Below are positions 32,657-40,440 of a stretch of 55,602 bases of DNA, one piece after another. Origin of the DNA: Oscillospiraceae bacterium (GTDB lineage Bacteria > Bacillota > Clostridia > Oscillospirales > Oscillospiraceae). Position 1 is the stretch's first letter; every line of letters starts with the position of its first letter. Below the pieces are notes generated by a model that saw nothing but the letters and a program-made list of their open reading frames with translations, was not told where the DNA came from and ran no database searches. Where the stretch lies: the NCBI GenBank assembly GCA_902775105.1, contig CACYLC010000002.1, positions 1 through 55,602 on the forward strand. The letters are read 5' to 3'. The position numbers were made by a program, and so were the translations under genes.

Positions 32657-33280
32657 ATGCACAAATGGGATATGAAACTGCGCCCATGGGAGCTGACACT
32701 GATGCTGATGACGGCGGCGCTGCTGTTCTGTCTTGCCGTTGGCAGCAGAGACCAGCGGCAGCTGGCCGGTCAGGTGGTTCGTCTCCACGTGCTGGCAAAT
32801 TCGGACAGTGACGAGGATCAGGCGCTAAAATTGGAGGTTCGGGACGCCGTACTGGCAGAGACGGAGCCGCTGCTCAGCGGTGCGGCTGATCGTGGGGCGG
32901 CAGAACAGGTGATTGCCGACCACCTCTCTGACATTAACGCCGCCGGGCAGGCGGTGGTGGACGAGGCGGGGTACCCTTACACCGTCCATACCGAGCTGAC
33001 CACCTGCTATTTCCCTACGAGAGAATACACAGATTTCTCCCTGCCCGCCGGGGAGTATCGGGCGCTGCGGGTGGAGATCGGCAAGGCCGAGGGGCATAAC
33101 TGGTGGTGCGTGGTCTACCCGCCTCTCTGCACGGTGGGCGTGGAGGAGACAGAGCCTGCCTCACTGGGACTCAACGAGGATGAGATTGGTCTCATTACAC
33201 AGGACAGCACGGAATATGTGATCCGTTTTCAGTGCGTGGAGTGGTGGAGCGAGCTGAGAAAAGCAATTACCGGCCAGTGA
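32657..33280 (+). CDS. spoIIR: stage II sporulation protein R
   Basis: Forespore-made secreted signal that triggers SpoIIGA to process pro-sigma-E in the mother cell. 207 residues: an N-terminal signal/transmembrane helix (about 14-30, LTLMLMTAALLFCLAV) and the SpoIIR domain with RLHVLANSDSDEDQALKLEVRDAVL-type sequence near 43 and the hallmark IGKAEGHNWWCVVYPPLC near 146. ATG at 32657 is used (RBS GAGGACGG is distant, about 12 bases); ATG at 32672 is a possible alternative. In other spore formers spoIIR is read by sigma-F, but I could not identify a convincing sigma-F promoter. The stop lies 14 bp inside the convergent flippase gene. A good indicator that the organism is a spore former or recently was. 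Confidence 0.92.
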   Translation: MHKWDMKLRPWELTLMLMTAALLFCLAVGSRDQRQLAGQVVRLHVLANSDSDEDQALKLEVRDAVLAETEPLLSGAADRGAAEQVIADHLSDINAAGQAVVDEAGYPYTVHTELTTCYFPTREYTDFSLPAGEYRALRVEIGKAEGHNWWCVVYPPLCTVGVEETEPASLGLNEDEIGLITQDSTEYVIRFQCVEWWSELRKAITGQ

Positions 33281-34793
33281 GATGGAACAGTCGCAGGGGA
33301 TTGACATCCATCATCCAGAGGGTGACGAAGTAGAGGAACAGACCCACGGCGGTACAAAAGCACAGCGTTACCAGCATGGGGCAGTTCTGGTATCCCATCG
33401 CCAGATAGAGCAGCCGGACACACAGCCCGGAGAGCAGCGAACCTAAGGCGGGGGCGGAGAAGGTTTGGAAGAAATTGAGTCGCAGACCGGTCCAATGAGC
33501 CACCAGCAGATACCGAAGCAGCACTCCTAGCGCCGAGGTCACGACCAAACCCGTAAGAAAACCGTCCAGCCCTTGGCCGGTGATGGTGAAAAGGAGCTGA
33601 AGCGCCCCGCAGAGGAGACTGACCACAGCCGACCACAGCTGCCGCCCGATGCCGTTGAGAACAGAGGCCAATACGGACTCATAGTTCCCCAGCACCACGC
33701 CGACCGCAAGCGGCAGCAGATAATCTCCCACGGCGTCGTTCTGAAACAGCAGTTCCCCCAGATCCGGCCCCAATGTCACCAGCAAGGCGGTGGCGGGCAG
33801 GACAATGACCGAAGCGGCGAGAAGTGCTTTGGAGATCTTCTCCCGGCACTCCCGCTCTTTTTTCATGGCCTGACACTGACTGAGCCGGGGTACAATGGCG
33901 AGACACAAGGCGCTGATAAAGGCAGATGGCAGTCCGAGCAGCGGCACCGTCATACCAAAGACCACGCCGAATTTGCTCATGGCTTCCGCCTCCGTCAGGC
34001 CGACTGCCATCAGCTTGCGGGGGATGAGAATCGAGTTGGCAGACGCCATCAGATTTCCCAAGAGAGCGGTGGCAGCTACGGGAATGGCCACCCTCGCCAT
34101 CTGCCCCACCAAAGCGGAGGAGGAGGGGGAGGGCTCCCGGTCACGGGGGCGACTCTTTTCCCGACGTTTTCGCAAAATGGTCAGGGAAAAGGAGGAGAAC
34201 ACCTCACTGACCAGCATACCTGAGACGATCAGCCCCACGGTGACGGTGGAATCCTCCGGCAAAAAGAACCAGACCAGTCCCAGCACGGCAGCGGTGCGTA
34301 CAAACTGCTCTCCCAGCTCTACCGCCGCAGGGAGACGCATCTCTCCCATCCCGTAAAAGTGGTGCTTGGTGAGATTTTCCACTCCGGTCAGCAGCAGCAC
34401 CGGGAGCAGCAGTACCAGCCCCAGCCGGGTGCGCTCATCGCCCAGAATGAGCGAGGCAATCGGCGCACTGAACAGGACGACGGCCATGGCCAGCGGCATC
34501 CACAGGAGAATCAGTCCCCGAAGCCCCAGATAGAGCAGTCGACGAACGGTGGAGCGCTGTTCCAGAGCGTAGTAATTGGCGGTCAGGGAGGAAATTGCCA
34601 CCGTCAGTCCCGTGACGGCGATGGAGAGAAAGATGGAATAGACCGGCATAATGAGTTGGTATAGCCCCATGGTCTCCGCCCCCACCAGCCGGGAGAGACA
34701 CACCCGATAGAAAAAGGCAAGGAGCTGCGCCACCAGCCCCACCGCCGTCAGCAGCAGGGTGGAGCGGGTCAGAGAGTTCTGCCGGTCGTCCAT
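33267..34793 (-). CDS. SpoVB/MurJ-like polysaccharide flippase
   Basis: Integral membrane protein of the MOP superfamily (MviN/MATE, polysaccharide biosynthesis/SpoVB group), 508 residues with about 14 hydrophobic helices, probably flipping lipid-linked precursors across the membrane; SpoVB-type members act in cortex or cell-wall synthesis. Motifs: RVCLSRLVGAETMGLYQLIMP near 31-51, YYALEQRSTVRRLLYLGL near 74 and a cytoplasmic loop rich in Arg/Ser near 213. ATG at 34793 follows AAGGGGATG; an in-frame TTG at 34826 lacks such a site. It converges with spoIIR, overlapping by 14 bp at the 3' ends. It could be MurJ proper, SpoVB or an SpoVB-like paralogue; sequence by eye does not decide. Confidence 0.88.
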   Translation of the reverse strand: MDDRQNSLTRSTLLLTAVGLVAQLLAFFYRVCLSRLVGAETMGLYQLIMPVYSIFLSIAVTGLTVAISSLTANYYALEQRSTVRRLLYLGLRGLILLWMPLAMAVVLFSAPIASLILGDERTRLGLVLLLPVLLLTGVENLTKHHFYGMGEMRLPAAVELGEQFVRTAAVLGLVWFFLPEDSTVTVGLIVSGMLVSEVFSSFSLTILRKRREKSRPRDREPSPSSSALVGQMARVAIPVAATALLGNLMASANSILIPRKLMAVGLTEAEAMSKFGVVFGMTVPLLGLPSAFISALCLAIVPRLSQCQAMKKERECREKISKALLAASVIVLPATALLVTLGPDLGELLFQNDAVGDYLLPLAVGVVLGNYESVLASVLNGIGRQLWSAVVSLLCGALQLLFTITGQGLDGFLTGLVVTSALGVLLRYLLVAHWTGLRLNFFQTFSAPALGSLLSGLCVRLLYLAMGYQNCPMLVTLCFCTAVGLFLYFVTLWMMDVNPLRLFHLTGR

Positions 34794-34844
34794 ATGATCA
34801 TCCCCTTGGAGAAAAGTCCAAAGCAAGTCTATGTGGACAGGGGA

Positions 34845-34881
34845 TAAAAAAGAAGCCGCCCTCCGGCAAATGCCGGAGGGC
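34845..34881 (-). terminator. Rho-independent terminator after the ArsC-like gene
   Basis: Perfect 10-bp stem GCCCTCCGGC/GCCGGAGGGC (34872-34881, 34858-34867) with AAAT loop; on the minus strand GGCTTCTTTTTT follows. Confidence 0.9.
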
Positions 34882-34907
34882 AGATCTGTGTCATGCGTCG
34901 TTATGCT

Positions 34908-35240
34908 TTACTCCCAGATTTTCCAGACCTCGGGACAATACCCCGCCGTGGCCTGCTTGCCGTTGCGGACGATGGGGGTTTTCAAGAGGCTGGGGTCGTC
35001 TAAAAGGTGCTCCAATTTCTGGCTGTCCATGGCGAGATAGGAGAGCATGGCGGCGTCCGGGTGCTTGGGATCGATGAGATTGTCAATGCCCACGGCACGA
35101 ACCACGGCAGTCAGCTCCCCCTTGCTCATGCCGTAGCGGAGCAGGTCAATATTCTGGAACTTCACCCGCCGCTCCTTAAAGTAACGCTGGGCCTTTTTCG
35201 TGTCAAAGCACTTGCTCTTACCGAAGATCTGAATGTTCAT
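34908..35240 (-). CDS. ArsC/Spx-family thioredoxin-fold protein
   Basis: 110 residues with the thioredoxin-like ArsC/Spx/YffB fold: N-terminal IQIFGKSKCFDTKKAQRYF with Cys11, RRVKFQNIDLLRYGMSKGEL, and the C-terminal LLKTPIVRNGKQATAGYCPEVWK. One N-terminal active-site Cys is present, without the CxxC pair of redox-sensing Spx; an ArsC-type reductase or an Spx-like regulator with a single Cys both fit. Real arsenate reduction is unlikely to be provable from this. ATG at 35240 is preceded by GGAGTGAGCCG. It starts 4 bp after the thyX stop, so the pair is one operon. Confidence 0.85.
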   Translation of the reverse strand: MNIQIFGKSKCFDTKKAQRYFKERRVKFQNIDLLRYGMSKGELTAVVRAVGIDNLIDPKHPDAAMLSYLAMDSQKLEHLLDDPSLLKTPIVRNGKQATAGYCPEVWKIWE

Positions 35241-35244
35241 CGGC

Positions 35245-36030
35245 TCACTCCTGCCCGAGGGCCTGCGCCTTGATCGCCTGATAGTGGGCACGCACCTCCG
35301 CCGCCTTGCCGCAGGTCATCTTTCCCTCGGTGCAGCTGCCGGCGACGCAGCCGGGGCCGGCCTTGGCGAACAGATTGGGGGCGATGGGGTAGACCAGCTT
35401 GTACATCTCCTCAGCCAACGCGCGGATCTCCCACTGAGCTCGGTTGCAGCAGCGGAGCCGGAAGAAATTCTGGAGGCTGCGGGCGTTCATCGTGACCACC
35501 ATCTTCGTCTCGCAGGCATTGGGAAGGACAAAGCGGGCGTCCTCGTTGGCCAGCTTCTCCGCCTTTTTGGTCGCCTCTTTCTCGTCCAGACCCTGGGCAA
35601 GAAAATCCGCCTTGTGCTTTTCCTGCAATGCGGCGGCAATGTTCAGGTAGTGCTGCCCCTCCTCCTCCATGGCCCTGAGGAAGGCGGCTTTGGAGGCGGG
35701 ATCCGCCTCTACCTCGGGGGGGATCACAAACTGAAAGTCGTCCAGACGGACATACCGCTGGCTCTGGACGGAGAAGGAGGCCAGCCGGTGCCGGGTGATC
35801 TGGGCAAGCAATGCCCGGGAGACCCCCTCAATTCCGAAGGTGAAGGAGGCGTGCTCAATGGGACTGTCGTGACCGAAGCTGGCCAGCATCTGGACAAATT
35901 TGGCGTCCTTTTCCGGGGTGGATTTCTCCAAGAGGGTGTCCACCCCCACGGCGGAATAGCACAGCCGTGCGGCGGCGGCGACGACACGCTCCGGGTCGGG
36001 AGTGTGGGCGATCAGCTTGACATTGAGCAT
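35245..36030 (-). CDS. thyX: FAD-dependent thymidylate synthase
   Basis: Converts dUMP to dTMP with methylenetetrahydrofolate, FAD and NADPH. 261 residues; the ThyX signature RHRLASFSVQSQRY spans 80-93, followed by IPPEVEADP and the C-terminal MNARSLQNFFRLRCC and AQWEIRALAEEM segments. It replaces the classic ThyA in many anaerobes. ATG at 36030 follows GGGAGGCTGACCC. A sigma-A-like promoter with a perfect inverted repeat in its spacer lies just upstream, a hint of repressor control. The ArsC-like gene follows. Confidence 0.95.
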   Translation of the reverse strand: MLNVKLIAHTPDPERVVAAAARLCYSAVGVDTLLEKSTPEKDAKFVQMLASFGHDSPIEHASFTFGIEGVSRALLAQITRHRLASFSVQSQRYVRLDDFQFVIPPEVEADPASKAAFLRAMEEEGQHYLNIAAALQEKHKADFLAQGLDEKEATKKAEKLANEDARFVLPNACETKMVVTMNARSLQNFFRLRCCNRAQWEIRALAEEMYKLVYPIAPNLFAKAGPGCVAGSCTEGKMTCGKAAEVRAHYQAIKAQALGQE

Positions 36031-36062
36031 AGGGTCAGCCTCCCAATCGTTTATCTGACCTT

Positions 36063-36091
36063 ATTCTACCACGCAATGCGTGGGAACGCAA
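36063..36091 (-). promoter_or_regulatory. thyX promoter with operator-like inverted repeat in the spacer
   Basis: Minus strand: TTGCGT (36091-36086), 17-bp spacer, TAGAAT (36068-36063). A perfect inverted repeat CCACGC-AAT-GCGTGG (36069-36083) fills the spacer almost completely, a typical repressor site. Confidence 0.7.
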
Positions 36092-36097
36092 GAAAAG

Positions 36098-37183
36098 TCA
36101 GCCCTCTTTCCGAATCCCCAGCACGCAGTACCGCAGGACGGGGATCCGCCGGATGACCTCATAGAGCAGGATGCTGCCGCCAAAGGTGCAAATTGCCGTG
36201 ATGAGATAGATCGCAGGGACAGGGAGGGAGGTGTAAGTCTTGAGCAGGTAGGCGGAGGCGATGAGGGGCAGATAGTGGGTGATGTAGATACCAAAGCTGG
36301 CCTTTGTCATGTAAGCGGAAAACTTGGAGGTTCCGTTCAGCCATTTTTTGCCACAGCCCAGAATGGCGAGGATGGCGACCCAGAGGTAGAGGTTGGTGAA
36401 CAGATTCTGCAAACTGGGGGCGTCGGTGTAGTTCTGCCCAAAGTAGCAGATGACATATCCGATGCCGAGGGCAAGGGCGGCGATACCGAGGGGGAGCGCA
36501 AATGTTTCCAGCGTCTCCTGCACTCCGTCATGGGAGAGAACGAAATATCCCAACAGGAAGGCAACGCCGTAGATGCCAAAGCGGTAGACCGTAATGACCG
36601 GAACGTTGCCGATCTGAGCGGCACCCCAGACCAGGAGAGCGAGGAGCAGCAGGAACACGATGCCCCACTTTCCACCGAAGGCTCTGCCGCAGAGGTCATA
36701 AAACTTATCTCTCTTGTCCAGCTTTCGCAGCACCACCAGCAGCAGGGAGTATAGCCACAGCATCTGAACAAACCAGAGGGGGCCGATGCCGGAGACCACC
36801 ATAATGAGGTATTTGATGGAGCCGGGGACATCACCCATCTGCGCAAAGGCGCCGCCGGCGGCCATATTGAAATAGCCCACCAGCCACTGAAGTACAAAGA
36901 GGCCGATGGTGGAGGGCACCAGCAGCTTGCGGGTGCGGGCACTGATGAAATCCTTATGGGTCAGTTTTCCCAGTGCGTAGCGGGAACTCATGCCGGCTAC
37001 CACAAAGAGCAGCACCATGAACCAGGGGTAGACAAAATACATCGGGGCATCCTGATACTGGACGTCGGAAAAGCCGCCGATGCCGCCCGGAACGCCGGAG
37101 GCGTTAAATATGTAGAGTACATGATAGGCCACCACCAGCAGTACCGTACCCCAGCGGATGTTGTCCAGATAAGCCTTTCTCAT
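36098..37183 (-). CDS. acyltransferase family 3 membrane protein
   Basis: Multi-pass membrane O-acyltransferase (361 residues, about ten hydrophobic helices) that acylates extracellular sugars or lipid-linked polymers. It starts with MRKAYLDNIRWGTVLLVVAYHVLY, giving the family's conserved Asp-Asn-x-Arg and the His of YHV in the first helix; later PMYFVYPWFMVLLFVVAGMSSRYAL and the last helices before RIPVLRYC. The polymer modified is unknown. It overlaps the upstream abrB-type gene by 4 bp, so is co-transcribed from the strong promoter there. No glycan genes neighbour it. Confidence 0.88.
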   Translation of the reverse strand: MRKAYLDNIRWGTVLLVVAYHVLYIFNASGVPGGIGGFSDVQYQDAPMYFVYPWFMVLLFVVAGMSSRYALGKLTHKDFISARTRKLLVPSTIGLFVLQWLVGYFNMAAGGAFAQMGDVPGSIKYLIMVVSGIGPLWFVQMLWLYSLLLVVLRKLDKRDKFYDLCGRAFGGKWGIVFLLLLALLVWGAAQIGNVPVITVYRFGIYGVAFLLGYFVLSHDGVQETLETFALPLGIAALALGIGYVICYFGQNYTDAPSLQNLFTNLYLWVAILAILGCGKKWLNGTSKFSAYMTKASFGIYITHYLPLIASAYLLKTYTSLPVPAIYLITAICTFGGSILLYEVIRRIPVLRYCVLGIRKEG

Positions 37184-37395
37184 TTTTCTTCCTCCTCAAT
37201 GTCCATCACTTTTGACATGAAGTCGGTAAATGCAGATTTGGGTGGGATGGCAATGCCCTTTTTGATGTCTCCTAAGAGAATAATGGTGTCTCCGGGGTGG
37301 ATGTCAAACAGCTCTCTCGCCTGCTTGGGGATGACGATCTGCCCCTTTTCACCGACGGTCGCCGTCCATGCGTACTTGCCCTTGGGTGCGCCCAT
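37180..37395 (-). CDS. AbrB/MazE-type (SpoVT-AbrB) transcriptional regulator
   Basis: Small DNA-binding protein, 71 residues, with a swapped-hairpin AbrB fold: TATVGEKGQIVIPKQARELFDIHPGDTIILLGD (core about residues 11-43). Basic N-terminus and acidic C-terminus (DIEEEEK). ATG at 37395 follows AAAGGAGGT. The gene overlaps the acyltransferase by 4 bp, so probably controls an operon containing itself and that gene. A perfect palindrome at its -10 region could be its own operator. An antitoxin role is less likely because no toxin gene is adjacent. Confidence 0.9.
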   Translation of the reverse strand: MGAPKGKYAWTATVGEKGQIVIPKQARELFDIHPGDTIILLGDIKKGIAIPPKSAFTDFMSKVMDIEEEEK

Positions 37396-37438
37396 GGGAA
37401 TACCTCCTTTGGTGTGAATAGTGAGTTTAGTATGACTT

Positions 37439-37476
37439 GTATAACTAATTATACTTATCGTACTCATGAGTGTCAA
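37439..37476 (-). promoter_or_regulatory. consensus promoter and palindromic operator of the AbrB-type gene
   Basis: Minus strand: TTGACA (37476-37471), 17-bp spacer, TATAAT (37453-37448), perfect in both hexamers. The -10 lies inside the inverted repeat GTATAA-CTAA-TTATAC (37439-37454), so a bound protein would occlude polymerase; autoregulation by the AbrB-type protein is an attractive inference. Confidence 0.8.
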
Positions 37477-37512
37477 GGGGGCAGATGGGGAAAATCTGAC
37501 TGCCGCTTTTCT

Positions 37513-37541
37513 TTGACATTGATGGACAAAGCAAGTACAAT
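37513..37541 (+). promoter_or_regulatory. sigma-A promoter for the PHP phosphatase gene
   Basis: TTGACA (37513-37518), 17-bp spacer, TACAAT (37536-37541). It is divergent from, and 36 bp away from, the AbrB promoter. Confidence 0.8.
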
Positions 37542-37573
37542 AGAGGGAGAATTTTACAAGGACAGGTGATTTT

Positions 37574-38380
37574 ATGCTGCCCGCCGACATACACCTTCAC
37601 TCCACTGTCTCCTTTGACGGACACAACAGCAGAACAGAGATGGCCCTTGCCGCCAGAGACCGGGGCATCCGGACAATCTGCTTTACCGACCACTACGACG
37701 TGGTGAACGAGAAAAACGAATTTGTCCCGGTCTACGACTGGACACCTGTCCGCAGGGAACATCAGGAGGCCGTCAAGGCACTGGGCAATTCCATCGAACT
37801 GCTCTATGGCCTGGAGCTGGGCAATGCCCCAGCTAACTTTTCTGCCGCTGCCAGAGCGCTGGAGGAGCCGGGATTGGACTTTGTCTTAGGCTCCATCCAC
37901 AACTCCGGGCAGGAATTGGGATGGTCGGACTACTACTATGTGAAATTTGACTCCCCGGAGCTGAGCTATGTCTGGTTGGATGACTACTTCACACAGGAGG
38001 AACGGCTGGTGGAATGGGGTAACTTCGACTCCCTTGCCCATCTCCCGTATCCGCTGCGCTATATTGCCCAAAGAGACGGCCAGCCGGTGACGCTGAAACG
38101 CTATGAGGAGCGGATCGTGGAAATACTCTGCATGCTGATACAAAACGGCAAGGCGCTGGAGGTCAATTCCGGCAAGAACGTCCATATTATGCCGGAGTAC
38201 GGCTGGCTGTTGGAACGCTATCGGGACTTGGGCGGCGAGCTGGTCACGGTTGGCTGTGATGCCCATCGGAGCGAAGATGTGGGCGTTGGGCTGGGGCAGG
38301 CCTATGACCTGATTCGATCCAAAGGATTCCGTTATATCACCGTTTTCCGGGGCAGAAAGCCCTGCCCGGTCAGACTTTGA
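37574..38380 (+). CDS. PHP-domain phosphatase, histidinol-phosphatase HisJ-like
   Basis: Metal-dependent PHP phosphoesterase of 268 residues. Metal-binding motifs: DIHLHST at 5-11, FTDHYDVV near 37, GLELGNAP near 78, LGSIHNSG near 104, and the C-terminal VGCDAHRSEDVG near 229. The family includes HisJ/HisK, which removes phosphate from L-histidinol phosphate, but no his genes are adjacent, so the substrate is not proven. ATG follows GGACAGGTG. It is followed after 12 bp by the fumarase subunit, so they may share a transcript. Confidence 0.87.
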   Translation: MLPADIHLHSTVSFDGHNSRTEMALAARDRGIRTICFTDHYDVVNEKNEFVPVYDWTPVRREHQEAVKALGNSIELLYGLELGNAPANFSAAARALEEPGLDFVLGSIHNSGQELGWSDYYYVKFDSPELSYVWLDDYFTQEERLVEWGNFDSLAHLPYPLRYIAQRDGQPVTLKRYEERIVEILCMLIQNGKALEVNSGKNVHIMPEYGWLLERYRDLGGELVTVGCDAHRSEDVGVGLGQAYDLIRSKGFRYITVFRGRKPCPVRL

Positions 38381-38392
38381 GGAGGAACTGCC

Positions 38393-39235
38393 ATGAGAGA
38401 GATTTCCTATGAACAGATCGTGCAGACCGTCCGGGATCTGTGCATTGAGGCGAACTGTTACCTGCCACAGGACGTCCGCTGCGCCATTGAGCGGGCAAGA
38501 GAGACCGAGACCTCCCCGGTGGGACAGTCCATTTTGGGCGATCTGGTGGAGAATTACACCTTTGCCGATGAAAAGCACCTGCCCATCTGTCAGGATACCG
38601 GCATGGCGGTGGTGTTTTGCGATCTGGGTCAGGATGCCCATATCACCGGCGGACTTCTTTCTGACGCCGTCAACGAGGGCGTTTCGAAAGGCTATACTGA
38701 AGGCTTTCTCCGGTGCAGCGTGGTGAAAGACCCCCTCCGCCGGGTGAACACCAACGACAATACCCCCGCCGTCCTCCACCTCCGTCTGGTGGAGGGAGAC
38801 AGACTGGCCATCACCGTGGCACCCAAGGGCTTTGGCAGCGAGAATATGGCAAGTCTCACCATGATGAAGCCCTCTGTCACAAGAGAACAGGTGGAGGACA
38901 ACATCGTGCAGGCGGTCTCCCGAGCCGGCTCCAATCCCTGCCCGCCGATCGTGGTGGGAGTGGGTCTCGGCGGCGACTTTGAGTATTCTGCCATCCTGGC
39001 CAAACGTGCCCTGCTCCGCCCGCTGGATGAGGACAACCCGGACCCCTACTACGCCGAAATGGAACACAGCATTTTGGAGAAGGTCAATAAGCTTGGCATT
39101 GGCCCTCAGGGTCTGGGCGGCCGGGTGACGGCGCTGAAGGTCAGCGTCCTGGCAAGCCCCACCCACATCGCCGGGCTGCCCTGCGCCGTGAATATCAACT
39201 GCCATGTGACCCGCCATGCCACGGCAGTTCTGTGA
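38393..39235 (+). CDS. fumarate hydratase/L(+)-tartrate dehydratase alpha subunit
   Basis: Alpha (Fe-S cluster-binding) subunit of a class I heteromeric hydro-lyase, 280 residues. The family Cys residues are present in LPICQDTG near 64, and the region KGFGSENMASLTMMKP near 149 is typical. Class I fumarases need a separate beta subunit (about 200 residues) for activity; that gene normally follows directly, but here hpf comes next. The alpha subunit therefore pairs with a subunit encoded elsewhere or is a stand-alone relic. It follows the PHP gene by 12 bp with a good AGGAGG site. Confidence 0.88.
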   Translation: MREISYEQIVQTVRDLCIEANCYLPQDVRCAIERARETETSPVGQSILGDLVENYTFADEKHLPICQDTGMAVVFCDLGQDAHITGGLLSDAVNEGVSKGYTEGFLRCSVVKDPLRRVNTNDNTPAVLHLRLVEGDRLAITVAPKGFGSENMASLTMMKPSVTREQVEDNIVQAVSRAGSNPCPPIVVGVGLGGDFEYSAILAKRALLRPLDEDNPDPYYAEMEHSILEKVNKLGIGPQGLGGRVTALKVSVLASPTHIAGLPCAVNINCHVTRHATAVL

Positions 39236-39302
39236 CACAGCTTGGATACAAAAATTTTACAAAAACTTTCTGAATAGTGCTTTCTATTTTTGGCAAATGT
39301 GC

Positions 39303-39308
39303 TATAAT
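39303..39308 (+). promoter_or_regulatory. extended -10 promoter for hpf
   Basis: TGC-TATAAT (-10 at 39303-39308) is an extended -10; the -35 region is weak. The leader is about 50 bases. Confidence 0.6.
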
Positions 39309-39361
39309 AGGCGCATAGAAAGGAACGACCCTTTCTTGTACCCAGGAAGGAGCTGAATTAC

Positions 39362-39907
39362 ATGAAGTTCACGTTGATCGACAGAAAAGCACCTCAGCCC
39401 AAAAAAGTCTTAGACTACGCCGAGAAAAAGGTCGGCAAGCTGGACCGGTACTTTCACGAGGATGCCGAGGCGCTTGTCCGTTTCCAGGAAAAGAAACGGA
39501 ACCAGGTAAAAGTGGAAGTGACTGTCCGTACCGGGGCTTCAATTTTCCGTGCCGAGTCCTATTCCGACTCTATGTATTCTGCCATTGACGCTGCGGTCAA
39601 CACCATTGAGGGTCAGATTCGCAAGAATAAGACCCGGCTTGCGAAACAGCTGAGGAAGGACGCCTTTGTCCCGGATCTATCTGCCGGTGAGACTGAGCAT
39701 GTCCCGGAGGTGCCGGAGGAGCAGATTCAGGTTGTCCGCTCCAAGCGTTTTACCCTCAAGCCCATGAGCGTGGAAGAGGCAATCATGCAGATGAATCTGC
39801 TCGGTCACAGCTTCTTTGCCTTCCGCAATGCCGATGATCGCGGCCTGTTCGCTGTGGTCTATGCCCGTGAGGACGGCGATTACGGTCTCATTATGGATGA
39901 GGGATGA
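39362..39907 (+). CDS. hpf: ribosome hibernation promoting factor, long form
   Basis: Dimerises 70S ribosomes into 100S hibernating particles in stationary phase. 181 residues make it the long form: N-terminal YfiA/HPF domain (about 1-100, with KxxYxE-like EKKRNQVKVEVTVRTG and IDAAVNTIEGQIRKNKTRL) and the C-terminal HPF domain (about 120-178, RSKRFTLKPMSVEEAIMQMNLLGHSFFAFRN) that mediates dimerisation. ATG follows AGGAAGGAG. A hairpin terminator follows, shared with the convergent dtd gene. Confidence 0.96.
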   Translation: MKFTLIDRKAPQPKKVLDYAEKKVGKLDRYFHEDAEALVRFQEKKRNQVKVEVTVRTGASIFRAESYSDSMYSAIDAAVNTIEGQIRKNKTRLAKQLRKDAFVPDLSAGETEHVPEVPEEQIQVVRSKRFTLKPMSVEEAIMQMNLLGHSFFAFRNADDRGLFAVVYAREDGDYGLIMDEG

Positions 39908-39930
39908 ATTTCGTTCCTGCATAAATATAT

Positions 39931-39955
39931 CCCCCGGAACCTTCGGTTCCGGGGG
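39931..39955 (+). terminator. terminator hairpin between convergent hpf and dtd
   Basis: 11-bp stem CCCCCGGAACC/GGTTCCGGGGG with a UUCG-type tip; weak T-tract on the plus strand. Likely serves both convergent genes. Confidence 0.75.
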
Positions 39956-39985
39956 ATTGGTGCGTTTTTGGGGGGAAATGAGGGC

Positions 39986-40429
39986 TTACATTTTTTCCGT
40001 ATCAAACACCAGCGTCACAGGCCCATCGTTGACGGATTCCACCTGCATATCGGCTCCAAACTCGCCGTGTTCTACGGAAAAGCCCAGCTCCCGGCAGGCC
40101 TGCATGAAACGCTCGTACAGGGGGACTGCCAAATCCGGCTTTGCCGCATGGGAGAATCCGGGTCGGCGGGATTTCAGATCGGCGTAGAGGGTGAACTGGC
40201 TCACCACCAGAAGTTCACCGCCAACGGCGGCCAGATTACGGTTCATTTTGCCGTTTTCATCCTCAAAGACCCGGCAGAGGCAAATCTTGTCTGCCAGACG
40301 GAGGGCGTCCTGTTCGGTGTCATTGGGACCCACGCCCAGGAGGACGAGAAAGCCCGTGCCGATCTGCCCGATGACCTGTCCGTCCACAGTGACGGAGGCG
40401 GAGGAAACTCTGGTAACCACTGCTCTCAT
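39986..40429 (-). CDS. dtd: D-aminoacyl-tRNA deacylase
   Basis: Hydrolyses D-aminoacyl-tRNAs (and Gly-tRNA-Ala), removing mischarged D-amino acids. 147 residues. Conserved motifs: [16 protein letters not shown] at 2-17, SQFTLYAD near 78-85, and the catalytic GPVT in [12 protein letters not shown] near the end. ATG at 40429 is chosen because GAGGGG lies just before it; the frame is open upstream from a TTG at 40444 with no separate site. It begins 11 bp after the rsh stop and ends the recJ-rsh-dtd operon. Confidence 0.95.
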   Translation of the reverse strand: MRAVVTRVSSASVTVDGQVIGQIGTGFLVLLGVGPNDTEQDALRLADKICLCRVFEDENGKMNRNLAAVGGELLVVSQFTLYADLKSRRPGFSHAAKPDLAVPLYERFMQACRELGFSVEHGEFGADMQVESVNDGPVTLVFDTEKM

Positions 40430-40440
40430 GGCGCTTCCCC

